A stretch of 64,000 nt of DNA from Phycisphaeraceae bacterium (GCA_028277745.1 JANQFR010000009.1:1-64000); one strand, 5' to 3'; shown: positions 1 through 8,817, numbered from the stretch's first letter. Numbers and translations are program-made. Notes: generated by a model not told the origin, from the sequence alone.

Positions 1-233
1 GTGGGAGCACCGCTACGTGGCGTTCCAGGGGCCGCGGGTGGAGCGGTGGGCGGCGGAGGGGTGGTTGCTGCAGAACCCCGCCCCGGTTCACCTGCTCGAT
101 CAGCGCATCGAACAACGCCGCCAGCGGCGGCGCTTCGCTTGGCGCCACCGGCGCGGGGTTCTGCAGCAACCACCCCTCCGCCGCCCACCGCTCCACCCGC
201 GGCCCCTGGAACGCCACGTAGCGGTGCTCCCAC
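1..233. repeat. 81-bp perfect inverted repeat (fold-back) at window edge
   Basis: Bases 1-81 are the exact reverse complement of bases 153-233, separated by a 71-base unique loop (82-152). The right arm and the loop read as normal coding sequence of a minus-strand AraC-type gene. The left arm only mirrors the right arm, so the protein becomes nonsense once it is entered. A perfect long palindrome that starts exactly at the edge and breaks a gene is more typical of a fold-back assembly or amplification chimera at a contig end than of a natural element. A genuine inverted duplication is not excluded. Confidence 0.9.
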
Positions 234-457
234 GGCCGGCCCCACGGCGACTCGTGGAACCGGATCCGCGGCCCCGGGTAACACGGCCAGACCCATGCCC
301 CCTCCATCGGCCACGCCTGGCCGTCGTACCGCAGCGCGACCGAGCCGCGTGTCATCAGCTGCAGCGCGTGATATGTAAACCGCTTGTCCACCAACGCCAC
401 GCAGCGCGGCCGATGGTCGCAGTGCAGGAAGGTCAGATCGCCCGAAGACATGATCAT
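1..457 (-). CDS. AraC-type transcriptional regulator, N-terminal part (truncated)
   Basis: The open minus-strand frame starts at ATG 457 (or ATG 451) and runs off the left edge. The translation (MIMSSGDLTF..., then about 120 sensible residues) resembles the cupin-like N-terminal sensor domain of AraC-family regulators. Key stretches are YHALQLMTRGSVALRYDG and FHESPWGRPWEHRYVAF, followed by the PPLAALFDALIEQV linker helix. Coding sense is lost below about base 82, where the fold-back repeat begins, so the C-terminal helix-turn-helix is not present here. It is divergent from a phytanoyl-CoA dioxygenase gene 90 bp away. That arrangement suggests it senses a small ligand and controls that gene, which is an inference from position. 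Confidence 0.7.
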   Translation of the reverse strand, partial: MIMSSGDLTFLHCDHRPRCVALVDKRFTYHALQLMTRGSVALRYDGQAWPMEGAWVWPCYPGPRIRFHESPWGRPWEHRYVAFQGPRVERWAAEGWLLQNPAPVAPSEAPPLAALFDALIEQVNRGGVLQQPPLRRPPLHPRPLERHVAVLP

Positions 458-547
458 ATTATGCAAAAAACTGACCCGCGAATCCATGGACCCCCTGTTC
501 CCGGAAAGCCAAAATACGCTCATGAACCCCGAAACGGAGCAAAAACC
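458..547. promoter_or_regulatory. Divergent intergenic region between AraC-type and PhyH genes
   Basis: This 90-bp spacer separates the starts of two divergent genes. It is locally A+T-rich next to the regulator start (TATTAT at 457-462, then a run of six A at 464-470) in an otherwise GC-rich neighbourhood. It must hold the promoters of both genes and probably the AraC-type operator. I see no clear paired direct repeat that would fix the operator. Confidence 0.4.
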
Positions 548-1333
548 ATGTCCGCCACCATCACCGAAACCGTTGTCAGACCCCTCCAACTCCTCCCCAG
601 TGAGATTAGATTTTACAAAGAAGAGGGCTACCTGTGCCTCCCGGGGCTCATCGCCCCCGACACCGCAGAGGCCCTGCGCGAGGAAGTGCTCGACGTGCTC
701 GATGCGAACGGCTTCTCTCGCGAGCGGCTGAACCAGGCCGACGGCTCGGCGGACAAGCTGCGGCAGTATTTCCAATACCTCAAGACCCAACGCCTGCACG
801 AGCTGGTCCAAGGCGAGAACATCCGCTCCCTCGCCAGCCAGCTGATCGAGGGGGCGGCCCATGTCTACCTCCCGTTCACCGCGGTCAAGGCCGGCGGGGG
901 CGGCGGGCAGTTCCACTTCCATCAGGACAACAACTACACGCAGCACGAGCCGGCCATGGGCTCGATCAACATCTGGGTCGCCCTGGTCGACATGACGCCC
1001 GAGAACGGCTGCCTCCAGGTCGTGCCGCGGTCCCACCTCAAGGGCCAGATCGCCTCGCACAACAGCGACGACGGCGACAACCACCAGCAGATCGACGTCG
1101 ACCCGATCGATTGTCTGCCCATCCGCATGCGCGCCGGCGACGCCGTCGCGTTCACCCGCTGGACCGTGCACGGCTCGGGCCCCAACCACACCGACCGGCC
1201 CCGGGTCGCTTACGCGCTGCAGTTCCACCGTGACGATGTGAAATTCCTCGACAAGGAAGACGGGGAATGGAAACGGCTGGTCGACGAGCCGCGTTGGAAC
1301 GTCGGCCCTGTTGAACAACTCGGCCCGGCCTGA
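548..1333 (+). CDS. Phytanoyl-CoA dioxygenase (PhyH) family Fe(II)/2-oxoglutarate oxygenase
   Basis: This 261-residue protein has the PhyH-family double-stranded beta-helix signature. The iron-binding pair is H125 and D127 in QFHFHQDNNY, the distal histidine is H208 in WTVHGSG, and R219 in RPRVAYALQF is placed to bind 2-oxoglutarate. Bacterial PhyH-like enzymes hydroxylate diverse small molecules, and the substrate cannot be read from sequence. ATG 548 is chosen because the family N-terminus (SEIRFYKEEGYLCLPGLI) follows directly. The next gene starts 25 bp downstream on the same strand, so the two are probably co-transcribed. The truncated AraC-type regulator is divergent from it. Confidence 0.85.
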   Translation: MSATITETVVRPLQLLPSEIRFYKEEGYLCLPGLIAPDTAEALREEVLDVLDANGFSRERLNQADGSADKLRQYFQYLKTQRLHELVQGENIRSLASQLIEGAAHVYLPFTAVKAGGGGGQFHFHQDNNYTQHEPAMGSINIWVALVDMTPENGCLQVVPRSHLKGQIASHNSDDGDNHQQIDVDPIDCLPIRMRAGDAVAFTRWTVHGSGPNHTDRPRVAYALQFHRDDVKFLDKEDGEWKRLVDEPRWNVGPVEQLGPA

Positions 1334-1358
1334 CGCGCCGACGCCTGGATAAGCCCCC

Positions 1359-2456
1359 ATGAAACCCGACCTGCAACGCTGTCTCGACGACCTGGCCCGC
1401 CGCATCAACGAAGATGAGGAGGCCGCCCTTCATCGGGCGTGGCGGCGGTTTCTCGACGACGCACACGACGAGGACGTGTTTGTCCCGCCCACGCGGACGC
1501 CCAGGCCCCCGGCCACGGACTGGCCGGCCGTCCACATCAACGACGCCCTGCACGACCCGGATCTGATGCTCCTCCAACAGTTCGGCATGGTGAGCGAGGC
1601 GCTGGCCCGGGGCGGCAACGCGGTGCTCGGGGTGCGGTGCAACTACGGGGTGTCGATCATGGCCAGCCAGTTCGGCTGCACGGTCATCGAGATGCCGCGG
1701 GAGCAGGGCGACCTGCCCACGCCCCAATGCCTCGACGGCGAGGCGGCGCTACGCGCCGCGGTCGACGCCGGCGTGCCCGACCTCCGCACGGGACAAGGCG
1801 GACAGGTCTTCGACACCGCCCAGCACTTCCTGGAGGTGCTGGACCGCTGGCCCGTGCTCGGACGATGGGTCGATCTGTACCACCCCGACGGCCAGGGACC
1901 GATGGACAACGCCGAACTGGTCTGGGGCAGCGACATCTTTCTCGCGTTCTACGACCAGCCCGACCTGGTCCACGCGGTATTGGAGTTGATGACCGAGCAC
2001 TACATCACGTTCTTGCGGGCATGGTTCGATCTGGTCCCGCCCCACGACGACAACGTGTCCTCGCATTGGGGTTTCATGCTGCGGGGACGGATCGTGCTGC
2101 GGGACGATTCGTTGATGAATCTCTCGCCGGAACTCTACACCACATTCATCCGGGACCGCGAGGGCCGCTGCCTGACCGAGCTGGGGGGCGGCGCGATCCA
2201 TTTCTGCGGCCGGGGCGACCACTTCATCACCGCGATGTCGGAGATCGAGCACCTGTACGCGATCAACATGTCTCAGCCGCACCTCAACGACATGGAGCTG
2301 ATCTACGCCCACACGGTCGACAAAGGGATCCCGTTGATCGGCTTCGACTCCGCCGCCGCGGGCGCGGCCGGCCGTGACCTACGCGGCCGGGTCCAGTGCC
2401 CGAAACGCCCTCCCGCCGGGGTCGCGTCGGCCCGGGCGGCGGTTGTGGACCATTAG
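1359..2456 (+). CDS. Uroporphyrinogen decarboxylase-like (URO-D superfamily) protein
   Basis: This 365-residue protein has URO-D/methyltransferase superfamily features: a WVDLYHPDGQGPMDNAELVWG core, DNVSSHWGF, and a late GAIHFCGRGDHF segment followed by INMSQPHLNDMELIY. In such proteins a Cys or His in this last segment can bind zinc or cobalamin substrates. Planctomycetes carry many URO-D-like genes that lie outside the haem pathway, usually next to catabolic or regulatory genes. Placement 25 bp after a PhyH gene favours such a specialised role over hemE. The last 25 or so residues after GRDLRGRVQC look unlike the family and may reflect a 3'-end frameshift or simple extension into the repeat at 2481. 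Confidence 0.75.
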   Translation: MKPDLQRCLDDLARRINEDEEAALHRAWRRFLDDAHDEDVFVPPTRTPRPPATDWPAVHINDALHDPDLMLLQQFGMVSEALARGGNAVLGVRCNYGVSIMASQFGCTVIEMPREQGDLPTPQCLDGEAALRAAVDAGVPDLRTGQGGQVFDTAQHFLEVLDRWPVLGRWVDLYHPDGQGPMDNAELVWGSDIFLAFYDQPDLVHAVLELMTEHYITFLRAWFDLVPPHDDNVSSHWGFMLRGRIVLRDDSLMNLSPELYTTFIRDREGRCLTELGGGAIHFCGRGDHFITAMSEIEHLYAINMSQPHLNDMELIYAHTVDKGIPLIGFDSAAAGAAGRDLRGRVQCPKRPPAGVASARAAVVDH

Positions 2457-2480
2457 ATAGACATGCACGTCCCGAGCGAC

Positions 2481-2508
2481 AGCCCGGCCCTGCGGGCCGG
2501 CGCTAAAC
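2481..2508. repeat. Intergenic palindrome, family B copy 1
   Basis: A GCCCGGCCC-TGC-GGGCCGGC hairpin is followed by GCTAAAC. The same 28-base unit recurs at 26013-26040 (one base different) and in reverse orientation at 55932-55959. All three copies lie between genes. Confidence 0.8.
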
Positions 2509-2577
2509 GCCGCGTGGCGCTCAGTCGAGTCGATCACCGGCCGTGTCTTCGGCGCGGCTCTGTGGTCTAATCTGGGG

Positions 2578-3318
2578 ATGCCCCGCTTCAAGGACCAAGC
2601 CATCTGCATCCGCCACCTCGACTGGTCGGAAACCAGCCAGGTGGTCGTGCTGCTGACCCGGGAGCACGGCAAGGTCCGCGGGCTGGCCAAGGGGGCGAAG
2701 CGCACCAGCCCCAGCGCGATCGCCCGGTTCTCCGGCGGGATCGAACTGCTCACCCGCGGCGAGATCGTCGCGACGACCCGCCCCACCGCCGCGCTGGCGA
2801 CGCTGACCGAGTGGGACCTGCAGGACGACTGCTTCCACCTGCGCCACAACCTTGAAGCTCAACGTGTGGCGATGGCGGCGGCCGACCTGTGTAACGCGAT
2901 GCTGGCCGACGAAGACCCCCACCCCGGCGCCTACGCCTTGATGCATGACCTGCTCGAAGCGCTGCGGACGTCCCCGCCCCAAGCGGCGCTGCTGACGTTT
3001 CAATGGGGCCTGCTGGCGGACTGCGGCTACCGCCCGGAATTGGACGCCGACGTGCGCAGCGGCGAGCCGCTGGGCGACGCGTCGGCGTACACCTTCGACC
3101 CGGTCGCCGGCGGCCTGACGCTGAGCAACGGCGTGGCCGACTGGCGTGTGCGCGCCGCGACGGTTCAACTGCTCCGCCGCCTATCCGCCGGCGAACCGTT
3201 CGACGCTCAGGATCAGGATGGCGTCACACGCGCGAATCGTCTGCTGTGCGTTTACGCCAGGGCGATCCTCGACCGCGAGCTGCCAACGATGCGGCTGATC
3301 CTGGGCGAAAAGAATTAA
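2578..3318 (+). CDS. recO: DNA repair protein RecO
   Basis: This 246-residue protein matches RecO in length and layout. An N-terminal OB-fold half (QAICIRHLDWSETSQVVVLLTREHGKVRGLAKGAKR) is followed by a helical C-terminal half. RecO binds single-stranded DNA and SSB and loads RecA through RecF/RecR in gap repair. The zinc-type CxxC pair found after GYRPELDxC in many RecO proteins is absent (the region reads GYRPELDADVRSGEP), as in several Gram-negative lineages. ATG 2578 directly begins the conserved N-terminus. It appears to be a single-gene unit between repeat-containing spacers. Confidence 0.85.
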   Translation: MPRFKDQAICIRHLDWSETSQVVVLLTREHGKVRGLAKGAKRTSPSAIARFSGGIELLTRGEIVATTRPTAALATLTEWDLQDDCFHLRHNLEAQRVAMAAADLCNAMLADEDPHPGAYALMHDLLEALRTSPPQAALLTFQWGLLADCGYRPELDADVRSGEPLGDASAYTFDPVAGGLTLSNGVADWRVRAATVQLLRRLSAGEPFDAQDQDGVTRANRLLCVYARAILDRELPTMRLILGEKN

Positions 3319-3522
3319 GCGCCGATTTGGTCATGATGACGCCGACAAAATACGGGATGCGTTAAATATTGATAAACACTTGGTCAAAGCCATCCCATCG
3401 CCGTTTCTGCCGCGCGTATCCGATTGATTCCGAACAGCCTGGGCTATATCCTTAAGGCCGTCTGAAACATCGCATTGCACCTGTACATCCGGGACCGATG
3501 AAAAGAAGACCGGGAGGGCATC

Positions 3523-4203
3523 ATGGAAATCCGCCAACGAGGAATCGCATCTCAAGTGACCGGTATGGCCGCCGGGGTCGTGACCGCCTGGGGTGCGGCG
3601 CCGTCCGCTGACGGCGCGGTGCTGACCGCGACGATCGCGCCGACACAGGACATCACCAAAGGCGTGCTCGCGTTCACCTCCGGCTACTCAAACCGGGGAT
3701 TTCAGGCGGTGGGCGCGATTTCGGCCGGCGCCGAACTCACGATCACCGTCGAAGCGAATGATTTTGAAGATTTTACGCAGTCTTACCTGTTTGTCGGGCT
3801 CTACGACGACAACGGTGCGACGGGCGTCACGGTGTCGTTCCTGAGCGATGACGCCGCCGCGATCATCGGAAATCAGACGTTCGACGAAGTGTTCGCGGAC
3901 CCCGATGACAACATCCGCGATGTGACAGAGGCGGAAATTTTCGAAACCTTTGAGTTTGGTCTGGAAACCACGAGATCCGTAGACAACAAGGTTGACGATT
4001 TGATTCTCAGTTATTTCGACGGCCGTTTCGCAGAATTTTTCAGCCCGTCGTTCGCGGTCGATTTCACCCAGAACTCCGTCCTCGTCAACTTCTCGACCGG
4101 CAGCTTCGGCGGAACGATCACCGTACCGGAGCCGTCAGGCCTCGCGTTGATGCTGACCTTAATGGGGCTGGGCCTTGTGACGCGTCGACGCCCGACGGGA
4201 TAA
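3523..4203 (+). CDS. Exported PEP-CTERM protein (canonical VPEP tail)
   Basis: This 226-residue protein has an N-terminal signal sequence (hydrophobic TGMAAGVVTAWGAAPSADGA), a beta-rich middle without a recognised domain, and a C-terminal sorting module. The module is VPEPSG, a hydrophobic stretch (LALMLTLMGLGLV) and a terminal TRRRPTG cluster. Proteins with this tail are processed by an exosortase at the inner membrane and exported to the surface or extracellular matrix; no exosortase lies in this window. A strong GGGAGG ribosome site precedes ATG 3523. It is the only protein here with the VPEP form, since four others carry VPTP. Confidence 0.8.
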   Translation: MEIRQRGIASQVTGMAAGVVTAWGAAPSADGAVLTATIAPTQDITKGVLAFTSGYSNRGFQAVGAISAGAELTITVEANDFEDFTQSYLFVGLYDDNGATGVTVSFLSDDAAAIIGNQTFDEVFADPDDNIRDVTEAEIFETFEFGLETTRSVDNKVDDLILSYFDGRFAEFFSPSFAVDFTQNSVLVNFSTGSFGGTITVPEPSGLALMLTLMGLGLVTRRRPTG

Positions 4204-4241
4204 CCCACGCCGCGCTTCGGCCGGGCGGATCGAGCTCGGGC

Positions 4242-5417
4242 ATGAATTCACGTCAGGCACGCTCGTCGTTTCCCCCCGGTTTGACCGTTTGCATCATTGT
4301 CCGCAACGACGCTGAGAGGCTGGCCGAGGCGATCGGATCGGTGCATGGCGTCGCGGACGCCGTGGTCGTCACCGACACCGGCTCAACCGATGATTCGGCG
4401 TCAACGGCCCGCGCCCGCGGCGCCCGGGTCGACCGCTTCGAGTGGTGCGACGATTTCGCCGCCGCCTACAACCATTGCCTGGCGTCGGCGCGTACCGAGT
4501 GGGTGTTTTCGTTGGATTCGGACGAGCGGCTGCACCCCGCGTCGGTCGGAGCGGTGCGGGACGCGATCAATCAAGACGACGTCATGGGCTACGACGTGAT
4601 CCGGCGTGACCTTCTCGACCTGATGTCGCCGGACGTCTACTCGGAGCTCTGGCAGCTGCGGCTGTTCCGCCTGCGTCGGGAAACGCGGTACGTCGGTCGG
4701 ATCCATCACCAGTTCAAGCCGTCGATGGAGGCGCTGGCCCGGACCGAATCGCGCCGGATCGTCCGCTCGCGGATCGTGATCGAGCACACGGGCTACGTGA
4801 ACCGCGACTGGCCGGCCAAGTACCGTCGTGACGCCAAGCTGATGGAGCTGGAGTTGCAGGACCGGCCGGGCCAGTTCTATTTCCTGGTGGAGCTGGGCCT
4901 GTGCCTGCTGCGGCTGGGCGACCACGCGGGCCTGCGATGGTTGACTGAAGCGGGCGAGCAGGCGACCGATAGTCGCCGCCGCGCCCGGCTGCCGAAGGCG
5001 CCGTTTCTCCAGCTCCTGGAATGGGTGCTCAGCGGCGCCGGCGTGCCCAGCGATTATCCGATCGGCCCGGATGTCGCCAAACGATGGGCCCGGGAACACT
5101 TCATCGACGCGCCGCCCATTGTCTGGCAACTCGCCTCGAGCGCCTATGCAGAAGCGCGTTACGAGGAAGCGGCGCGGTGGCTCGACCGGCTGATCGACAT
5201 GGGGCGGACCGGCCGATATGACCGCATCGCGGGGTTCGATCCGCGCGTGATTGGCGACGATGCTCGACTCAACCGTGCGGCCTGTGACTTGCAGATGCGA
5301 CGGCTCGACGAAGCAGAACAACGCTTCCAACAACTGTTGACGAGCCCGCGGGTCGCGGGGCAAGCCGCGACGAACCTCCAAGAGATTCAGCGGCTGCGCA
5401 GGGGATCGAGACCATAA
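4242..5417 (+). CDS. Family 2 glycosyltransferase with C-terminal TPR-like region
   Basis: This 391-residue protein has an N-terminal GT-A fold of family GT2: VCIIVRNDA at the start, VTDTGSTDDS at 43-52 for nucleotide binding, and LDSDE at 91-95 as the metal-binding DxD. The second half is helical, with tetratricopeptide-like pairs such as WQLASSAYAEARYEEAARWLDRLI and RLDEAEQRFQQLL. This GT2-TPR architecture is common in bacteria with sugar-modified cell-surface or peptide products. Donor and acceptor cannot be told from sequence. There is no signal peptide, so it acts on the cytoplasmic side. It follows the PEP-CTERM gene by 38 bp and could be co-transcribed with it. Confidence 0.8.
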   Translation: MNSRQARSSFPPGLTVCIIVRNDAERLAEAIGSVHGVADAVVVTDTGSTDDSASTARARGARVDRFEWCDDFAAAYNHCLASARTEWVFSLDSDERLHPASVGAVRDAINQDDVMGYDVIRRDLLDLMSPDVYSELWQLRLFRLRRETRYVGRIHHQFKPSMEALARTESRRIVRSRIVIEHTGYVNRDWPAKYRRDAKLMELELQDRPGQFYFLVELGLCLLRLGDHAGLRWLTEAGEQATDSRRRARLPKAPFLQLLEWVLSGAGVPSDYPIGPDVAKRWAREHFIDAPPIVWQLASSAYAEARYEEAARWLDRLIDMGRTGRYDRIAGFDPRVIGDDARLNRAACDLQMRRLDEAEQRFQQLLTSPRVAGQAATNLQEIQRLRRGSRP

Positions 5418-5460
5418 CCCGTCACGGGCCGGGGGAACTCCACGCCGGTATGGTCGGCGG

Positions 5461-6051
5461 CTATTCGCGCCCGCCCGCCTCGATGCGCTGGATGTAGAAC
5501 ATCGAGTCGGCGGCGCGCGGGCCGATCATGTGCCAGCTCAGGGGGAACTTGGGGTTGCGCGACGCGTAGGCCTCGAAGATCCGCCGGCCCCAGGCGTACT
5601 GTTGCTCGATGTTCTTCTCGATGCGGGCGGTGTCGGTGTTGGGGATGAACTTGCGGGTGGTGTAGGACCAGTTGGGGTCGAGGCGGACCAGCAGGTGGGC
5701 CTCCTCCCACTCGATCGGGTAGCCGTGGACGTGGCCTTCGCCGGTGCCCGGGGTGTGGTACCAGTAGCAGACGTAGCGGTCTTTCTCGGCGGTGGAGGTG
5801 TCCTGCCCGCCGCCGACCAGGAGGCGGGCGTGGCTGACGCGGACGGGGACGACGCCCCAGCGTTTCCTGGCGATCCAGATCTGCCGCTCGCGCACGTCAT
5901 AGAGGCCGACGTGCGCGTAATCAACGCGCACGTTCGCGGTGCAGTACTGCTTGTTAATCCGGCGATCTGCAGCCAAGGGTCGATCGCGTTCCCAAGATTG
6001 GAGCGTCCAAGCGGCCCACCGCCGGGCCGCAACGATTGTCGCGGCCGGCAC
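5461..6051 (-). CDS. Conserved hypothetical protein, aromatic-rich
   Basis: I do not recognise a family. The frame gives 196 residues from a GTG at 6051. From about residue 40 it reads as a genuine soluble protein, with YAHVGLYDVRERQIWIARKRWGVV, RYVCYWYHTPGTGEGH, WEEAHLLVRLDPNWSY and SWHMIGP. It is rich in Trp, Tyr and His and has no membrane segment. The first 30 or so residues look non-conserved and no good ribosome site precedes 6051, so the true start may be an internal codon. It is convergent with the glycosyltransferase (44 bp apart) and divergent from the gene at 6120. Confidence 0.55.
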   Translation of the reverse strand: MPAATIVAARRWAAWTLQSWERDRPLAADRRINKQYCTANVRVDYAHVGLYDVRERQIWIARKRWGVVPVRVSHARLLVGGGQDTSTAEKDRYVCYWYHTPGTGEGHVHGYPIEWEEAHLLVRLDPNWSYTTRKFIPNTDTARIEKNIEQQYAWGRRIFEAYASRNPKFPLSWHMIGPRAADSMFYIQRIEAGGRE

Positions 6052-6119
6052 AGGCCACTATCTTATGCGGACCCGGGCCGGATTGCATCGACGCCTCTTT
6101 TCAGATGGAAACCACCAGC

Positions 6120-6536
6120 ATGGGCGACACCGCCGCCAGCGACCGAACCGCCGTCACCGGCCGCCTGCTGACCCAGCAGAACGGCATGATCGTCCTGGGC
6201 GTGCCCGCCAGCGACTACCAGTTGCATCTGATGGTCGACCACGAGGTCGAGCCCGACGCCACCGGCCGGGTGACCGGCACGATCCACGGGGAGGCGAAAC
6301 GGGTCGATGTGATCGAGGCGGGCGGGCGGTTCATCGAGCCGGTGATCGGCCGGCCAAGACGGGTGCAGGGCCGCGTGATCGGCGGCGACCTCGACACCAA
6401 CACCCTCGCCGTTCACGCCGGCGGCGCCGCGGTGGTCGCGACGCTCATGCCGCCCCAGAAGACCGCCGACTTCGCCATCGGCCAGCTCGTCGCGTTCGAC
6501 GTCGCCCGCGGCGCGGCTTTCAAACCTACCTCTTGA
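6120..6536 (+). CDS. Conserved hypothetical protein (small beta-rich)
   Basis: This 138-residue protein starts at ATG 6120 ([12 protein letters not shown]), after a GGAA site. An ATG at 6105 in the same frame is an alternative. Regular alternation of short hydrophobic strands and glycines ([46 protein letters not shown]) suggests a compact beta-barrel or OB-like fold. I assign no function. It ends 22 bp before the UDP-glucuronate decarboxylase gene on the same strand, so the two are probably one transcription unit. A link to nucleotide-sugar metabolism is possible but unproven. Confidence 0.65.
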   Translation: MGDTAASDRTAVTGRLLTQQNGMIVLGVPASDYQLHLMVDHEVEPDATGRVTGTIHGEAKRVDVIEAGGRFIEPVIGRPRRVQGRVIGGDLDTNTLAVHAGGAAVVATLMPPQKTADFAIGQLVAFDVARGAAFKPTS

Positions 6537-6558
6537 ACCCCGCCCCGGGAGGGGCCCC

Positions 6559-7554
6559 ATGACCACCAGACGCATCCTCATCACCGGTGGGGCCGGCTTC
6601 CTCGGCTCACACCTCTGCGAGCGGCTCGTCGATGCCGGCCACGACGTCATCTGCCTTGATAACTTCTTCACCAGCCAGAAGACCAACGTCGCCCACCTGC
6701 TGAGCCGTCCCAACTTCGAACTCATCCGCCACGACGTCACCCGCGAGATCTGGCTCGAGGTCGACCAGATCTACAACATGGCCTGCCCCGCCTCGCCCAT
6801 CCACTACCAATACAACCCCATTAAGACCACCAAGGTCTCGGTCCTCGGCGCCATCAATGTGCTGGGCATGGCCAAGCGGTGCAACGCCCGCGTGCTCCAG
6901 GCGTCCACCTCCGAGGTCTACGGCGACCCCGATATCCACCCCCAGCCCGAGTCCTACCATGGCAACGTCTCCTGCATCGGCCCCCGCGCCTGCTACGACG
7001 AGGGCAAACGCGTCGCCGAGACCTTGTTCTTCGACTACCACCGCCAGAACGGCGTCGACATCCGCGTCGTCCGCATCTTCAACACCTACGGGCCGCGCAT
7101 GCACCCCTTCGACGGGCGCGTCGTCACCAACTTCATCGTCCAGGCCATCCAGGGCCAGGACATCACCATCTACGGCGACGGGTCACAGACCCGCTCCTTC
7201 TGCTATGTCGACGACCTTGTCAACGGCATCATCGCCATGATGGACAACGAGCAGGGCTTCATCGGCCCGGTCAACCTCGGCAACCCCGGCGAGTTCACCA
7301 TCAAGCAGCTCGCCGAGATGGTGATCGCCATGACCGGGTCCACATCCCGGATCACCTACCTGCCCCTGCCCAAGGACGACCCCACTCAGCGCAGGCCCGA
7401 CAATACGCTGGCCAAAGAGAAGCTCGGCTGGGCGCCCGCCATCAAGCTCGAAGAGGGCCTGGCGAAGACGATCGCGTACTTCAAGTCGATCGACCTGAGC
7501 GAATACCGCAAGCCGACCGACTTCGATTACGCCACGTCCAACCGCGAAAGGTAA
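6559..7554 (+). CDS. UDP-glucuronic acid decarboxylase (UDP-xylose synthase)
   Basis: This 331-residue extended short-chain dehydrogenase converts UDP-glucuronate to UDP-xylose with bound NAD. It has the nucleotide-binding GGAGFLGS (10-17), the TSEVYGDP segment (117-124) and the catalytic Y146/K150 in YDEGKR. The family-specific stretches [17 protein letters not shown] and [12 protein letters not shown] are nearly identical to known bacterial and plant UXS enzymes. Length and ends are standard. The product is a sugar donor for surface polysaccharides, which fits the several glycosyltransferases in the window. GTG/ATG ambiguity is low because ATG 6559 directly precedes the Rossmann strand. Confidence 0.92.
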   Translation: MTTRRILITGGAGFLGSHLCERLVDAGHDVICLDNFFTSQKTNVAHLLSRPNFELIRHDVTREIWLEVDQIYNMACPASPIHYQYNPIKTTKVSVLGAINVLGMAKRCNARVLQASTSEVYGDPDIHPQPESYHGNVSCIGPRACYDEGKRVAETLFFDYHRQNGVDIRVVRIFNTYGPRMHPFDGRVVTNFIVQAIQGQDITIYGDGSQTRSFCYVDDLVNGIIAMMDNEQGFIGPVNLGNPGEFTIKQLAEMVIAMTGSTSRITYLPLPKDDPTQRRPDNTLAKEKLGWAPAIKLEEGLAKTIAYFKSIDLSEYRKPTDFDYATSNRER

Positions 7555-7573
7555 AAAGGGGCGTTTAGCGCAT

Positions 7574-8659
7574 TCACGTCGCCGCCGTCGGATGCAGGTC
7601 GCGTTCCGACTTGCGTACGTTGAGCTCGACGAGGTTCTCGAGCCCCACGCGCCCCAGCACCGCGCTCAGGTCGTGGTCCGACTCGATCTTGAACCCCGCG
7701 TCGGCGAGCATCTGCAGCGTGGTCGCGGCCGCGTCGCCCCGGCTGTTGAGATACCCGTCCAGGAACAGCGAGTTCGCCGGGTACAGGCTCATCACCTGCA
7801 ACGAGCGGAAGTGCACCTCTCGGCCGGCCGCGACGCGGACCTCGGCCGTCGGGTTCGCCAACCGGAACAGGCAGAGCACCCGCAGGCAGTACTCGGGCGT
7901 CAACTCGTCGGCCCCCGTCGCGTGGGTGCCCTCGAACGGCAGCAGGAAATTCACGGGGATGCTCTTGGCGTCCATCCGGCGGAACGTCATCGCCAGGTCG
8001 ATCAGCTCGTCGCGCGTCTCGCCCATGCCGACGATCAGGCCCGAGCAGCACTCCATCCCGGCGTTGCGCGCGGCCGCCAGGGTGTCGACGCGGTCCTGGT
8101 AGGTGTGCGTGGTGCAGATCTTGGCGTAGTTGCGGGGCGACGTGTTGAGGTTGTGGTTGTAGCGGTCGAGCCCGGCGTCGGCGAGCACCTTCGCCTTCTG
8201 ATCGTCGAGCAGGCCCGCCGACACGCAGACCTCCATGTTGGCGTAGCGCGACTTGATCTGTCTCACCAGGTCGGCCAGCCGCTGGGTCCGGCCATCGCCC
8301 GGGCCCCGGCCGGCGAACACCATGCAGTACCGGTGCGCCCCCGCCTCGTACGCCCGCCGGGCCTCGTCGAGGATCTCCTCCTCGCTCTTCATCGGGTAGT
8401 CGGCGATCGGCTCGTCGCTCGTCCTGGCCTGCGAGCAGTAGGAGCAGTCCTCGGGGCACCGGCCGTTCTGGGCGTTGTTGATCACGTGCACCTGCACCGT
8501 CTTGCCCCAACGGGCGAACCGCACGCGGTAGGCGGCGTGGACCAGCGGCAGCAGGTCGATCGTGTCGTCATCCAGCAGCCGCCGGCTGAGGTCGGGATCG
8601 AGCGGCTGGCCGTCGAGGGCGCGTTGGGCGAGCGCGTCATAAAACGCGGGGTCTTGCAT
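7574..8659 (-). CDS. bioB: Biotin synthase
   Basis: This 361-residue radical-SAM enzyme inserts sulfur into dethiobiotin, the last step of biotin synthesis. The [4Fe-4S] cysteines C68, C72 and C75 lie in GRCPEDCSYC, followed by the BioB stretches YNHNLNTSPRNY, CCSGLIVGMGET and SIPVNFLLPFEGT. Start 8659 (MQDPAFYDAL) is chosen because a good GAGGTGA ribosome site precedes it, although the frame stays open upstream to 8758. No other biotin genes are nearby. It is convergent with the UDP-xylose synthase (19 bp apart) and divergent from the dehydrogenase at 8818. Confidence 0.93.
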   Translation of the reverse strand: MQDPAFYDALAQRALDGQPLDPDLSRRLLDDDTIDLLPLVHAAYRVRFARWGKTVQVHVINNAQNGRCPEDCSYCSQARTSDEPIADYPMKSEEEILDEARRAYEAGAHRYCMVFAGRGPGDGRTQRLADLVRQIKSRYANMEVCVSAGLLDDQKAKVLADAGLDRYNHNLNTSPRNYAKICTTHTYQDRVDTLAAARNAGMECCSGLIVGMGETRDELIDLAMTFRRMDAKSIPVNFLLPFEGTHATGADELTPEYCLRVLCLFRLANPTAEVRVAAGREVHFRSLQVMSLYPANSLFLDGYLNSRGDAAATTLQMLADAGFKIESDHDLSAVLGRVGLENLVELNVRKSERDLHPTAAT

Positions 8660-8817
8660 CGGGGTCACCTCATCGGTTTCAAATCGGACGCCGATCTTAC
8701 CCGAACCCCCCCGCGCGGGCGACACGTCCGCCCCGCCGGCCGGGCCGCCCCGGCGCAACCGCCGCGGAGATCAGCTATTCTTGTCGGCCCGAAACCGCCC
8801 CCGGAGCACCCCGTCCC

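Noticed and set aside
3319-3522. Small minus-strand gene between recO and the PEP-CTERM gene
   Set aside because: The 74-residue frame at 3331-3555 overlaps the real signal peptide, has no ribosome site and has no protein character.
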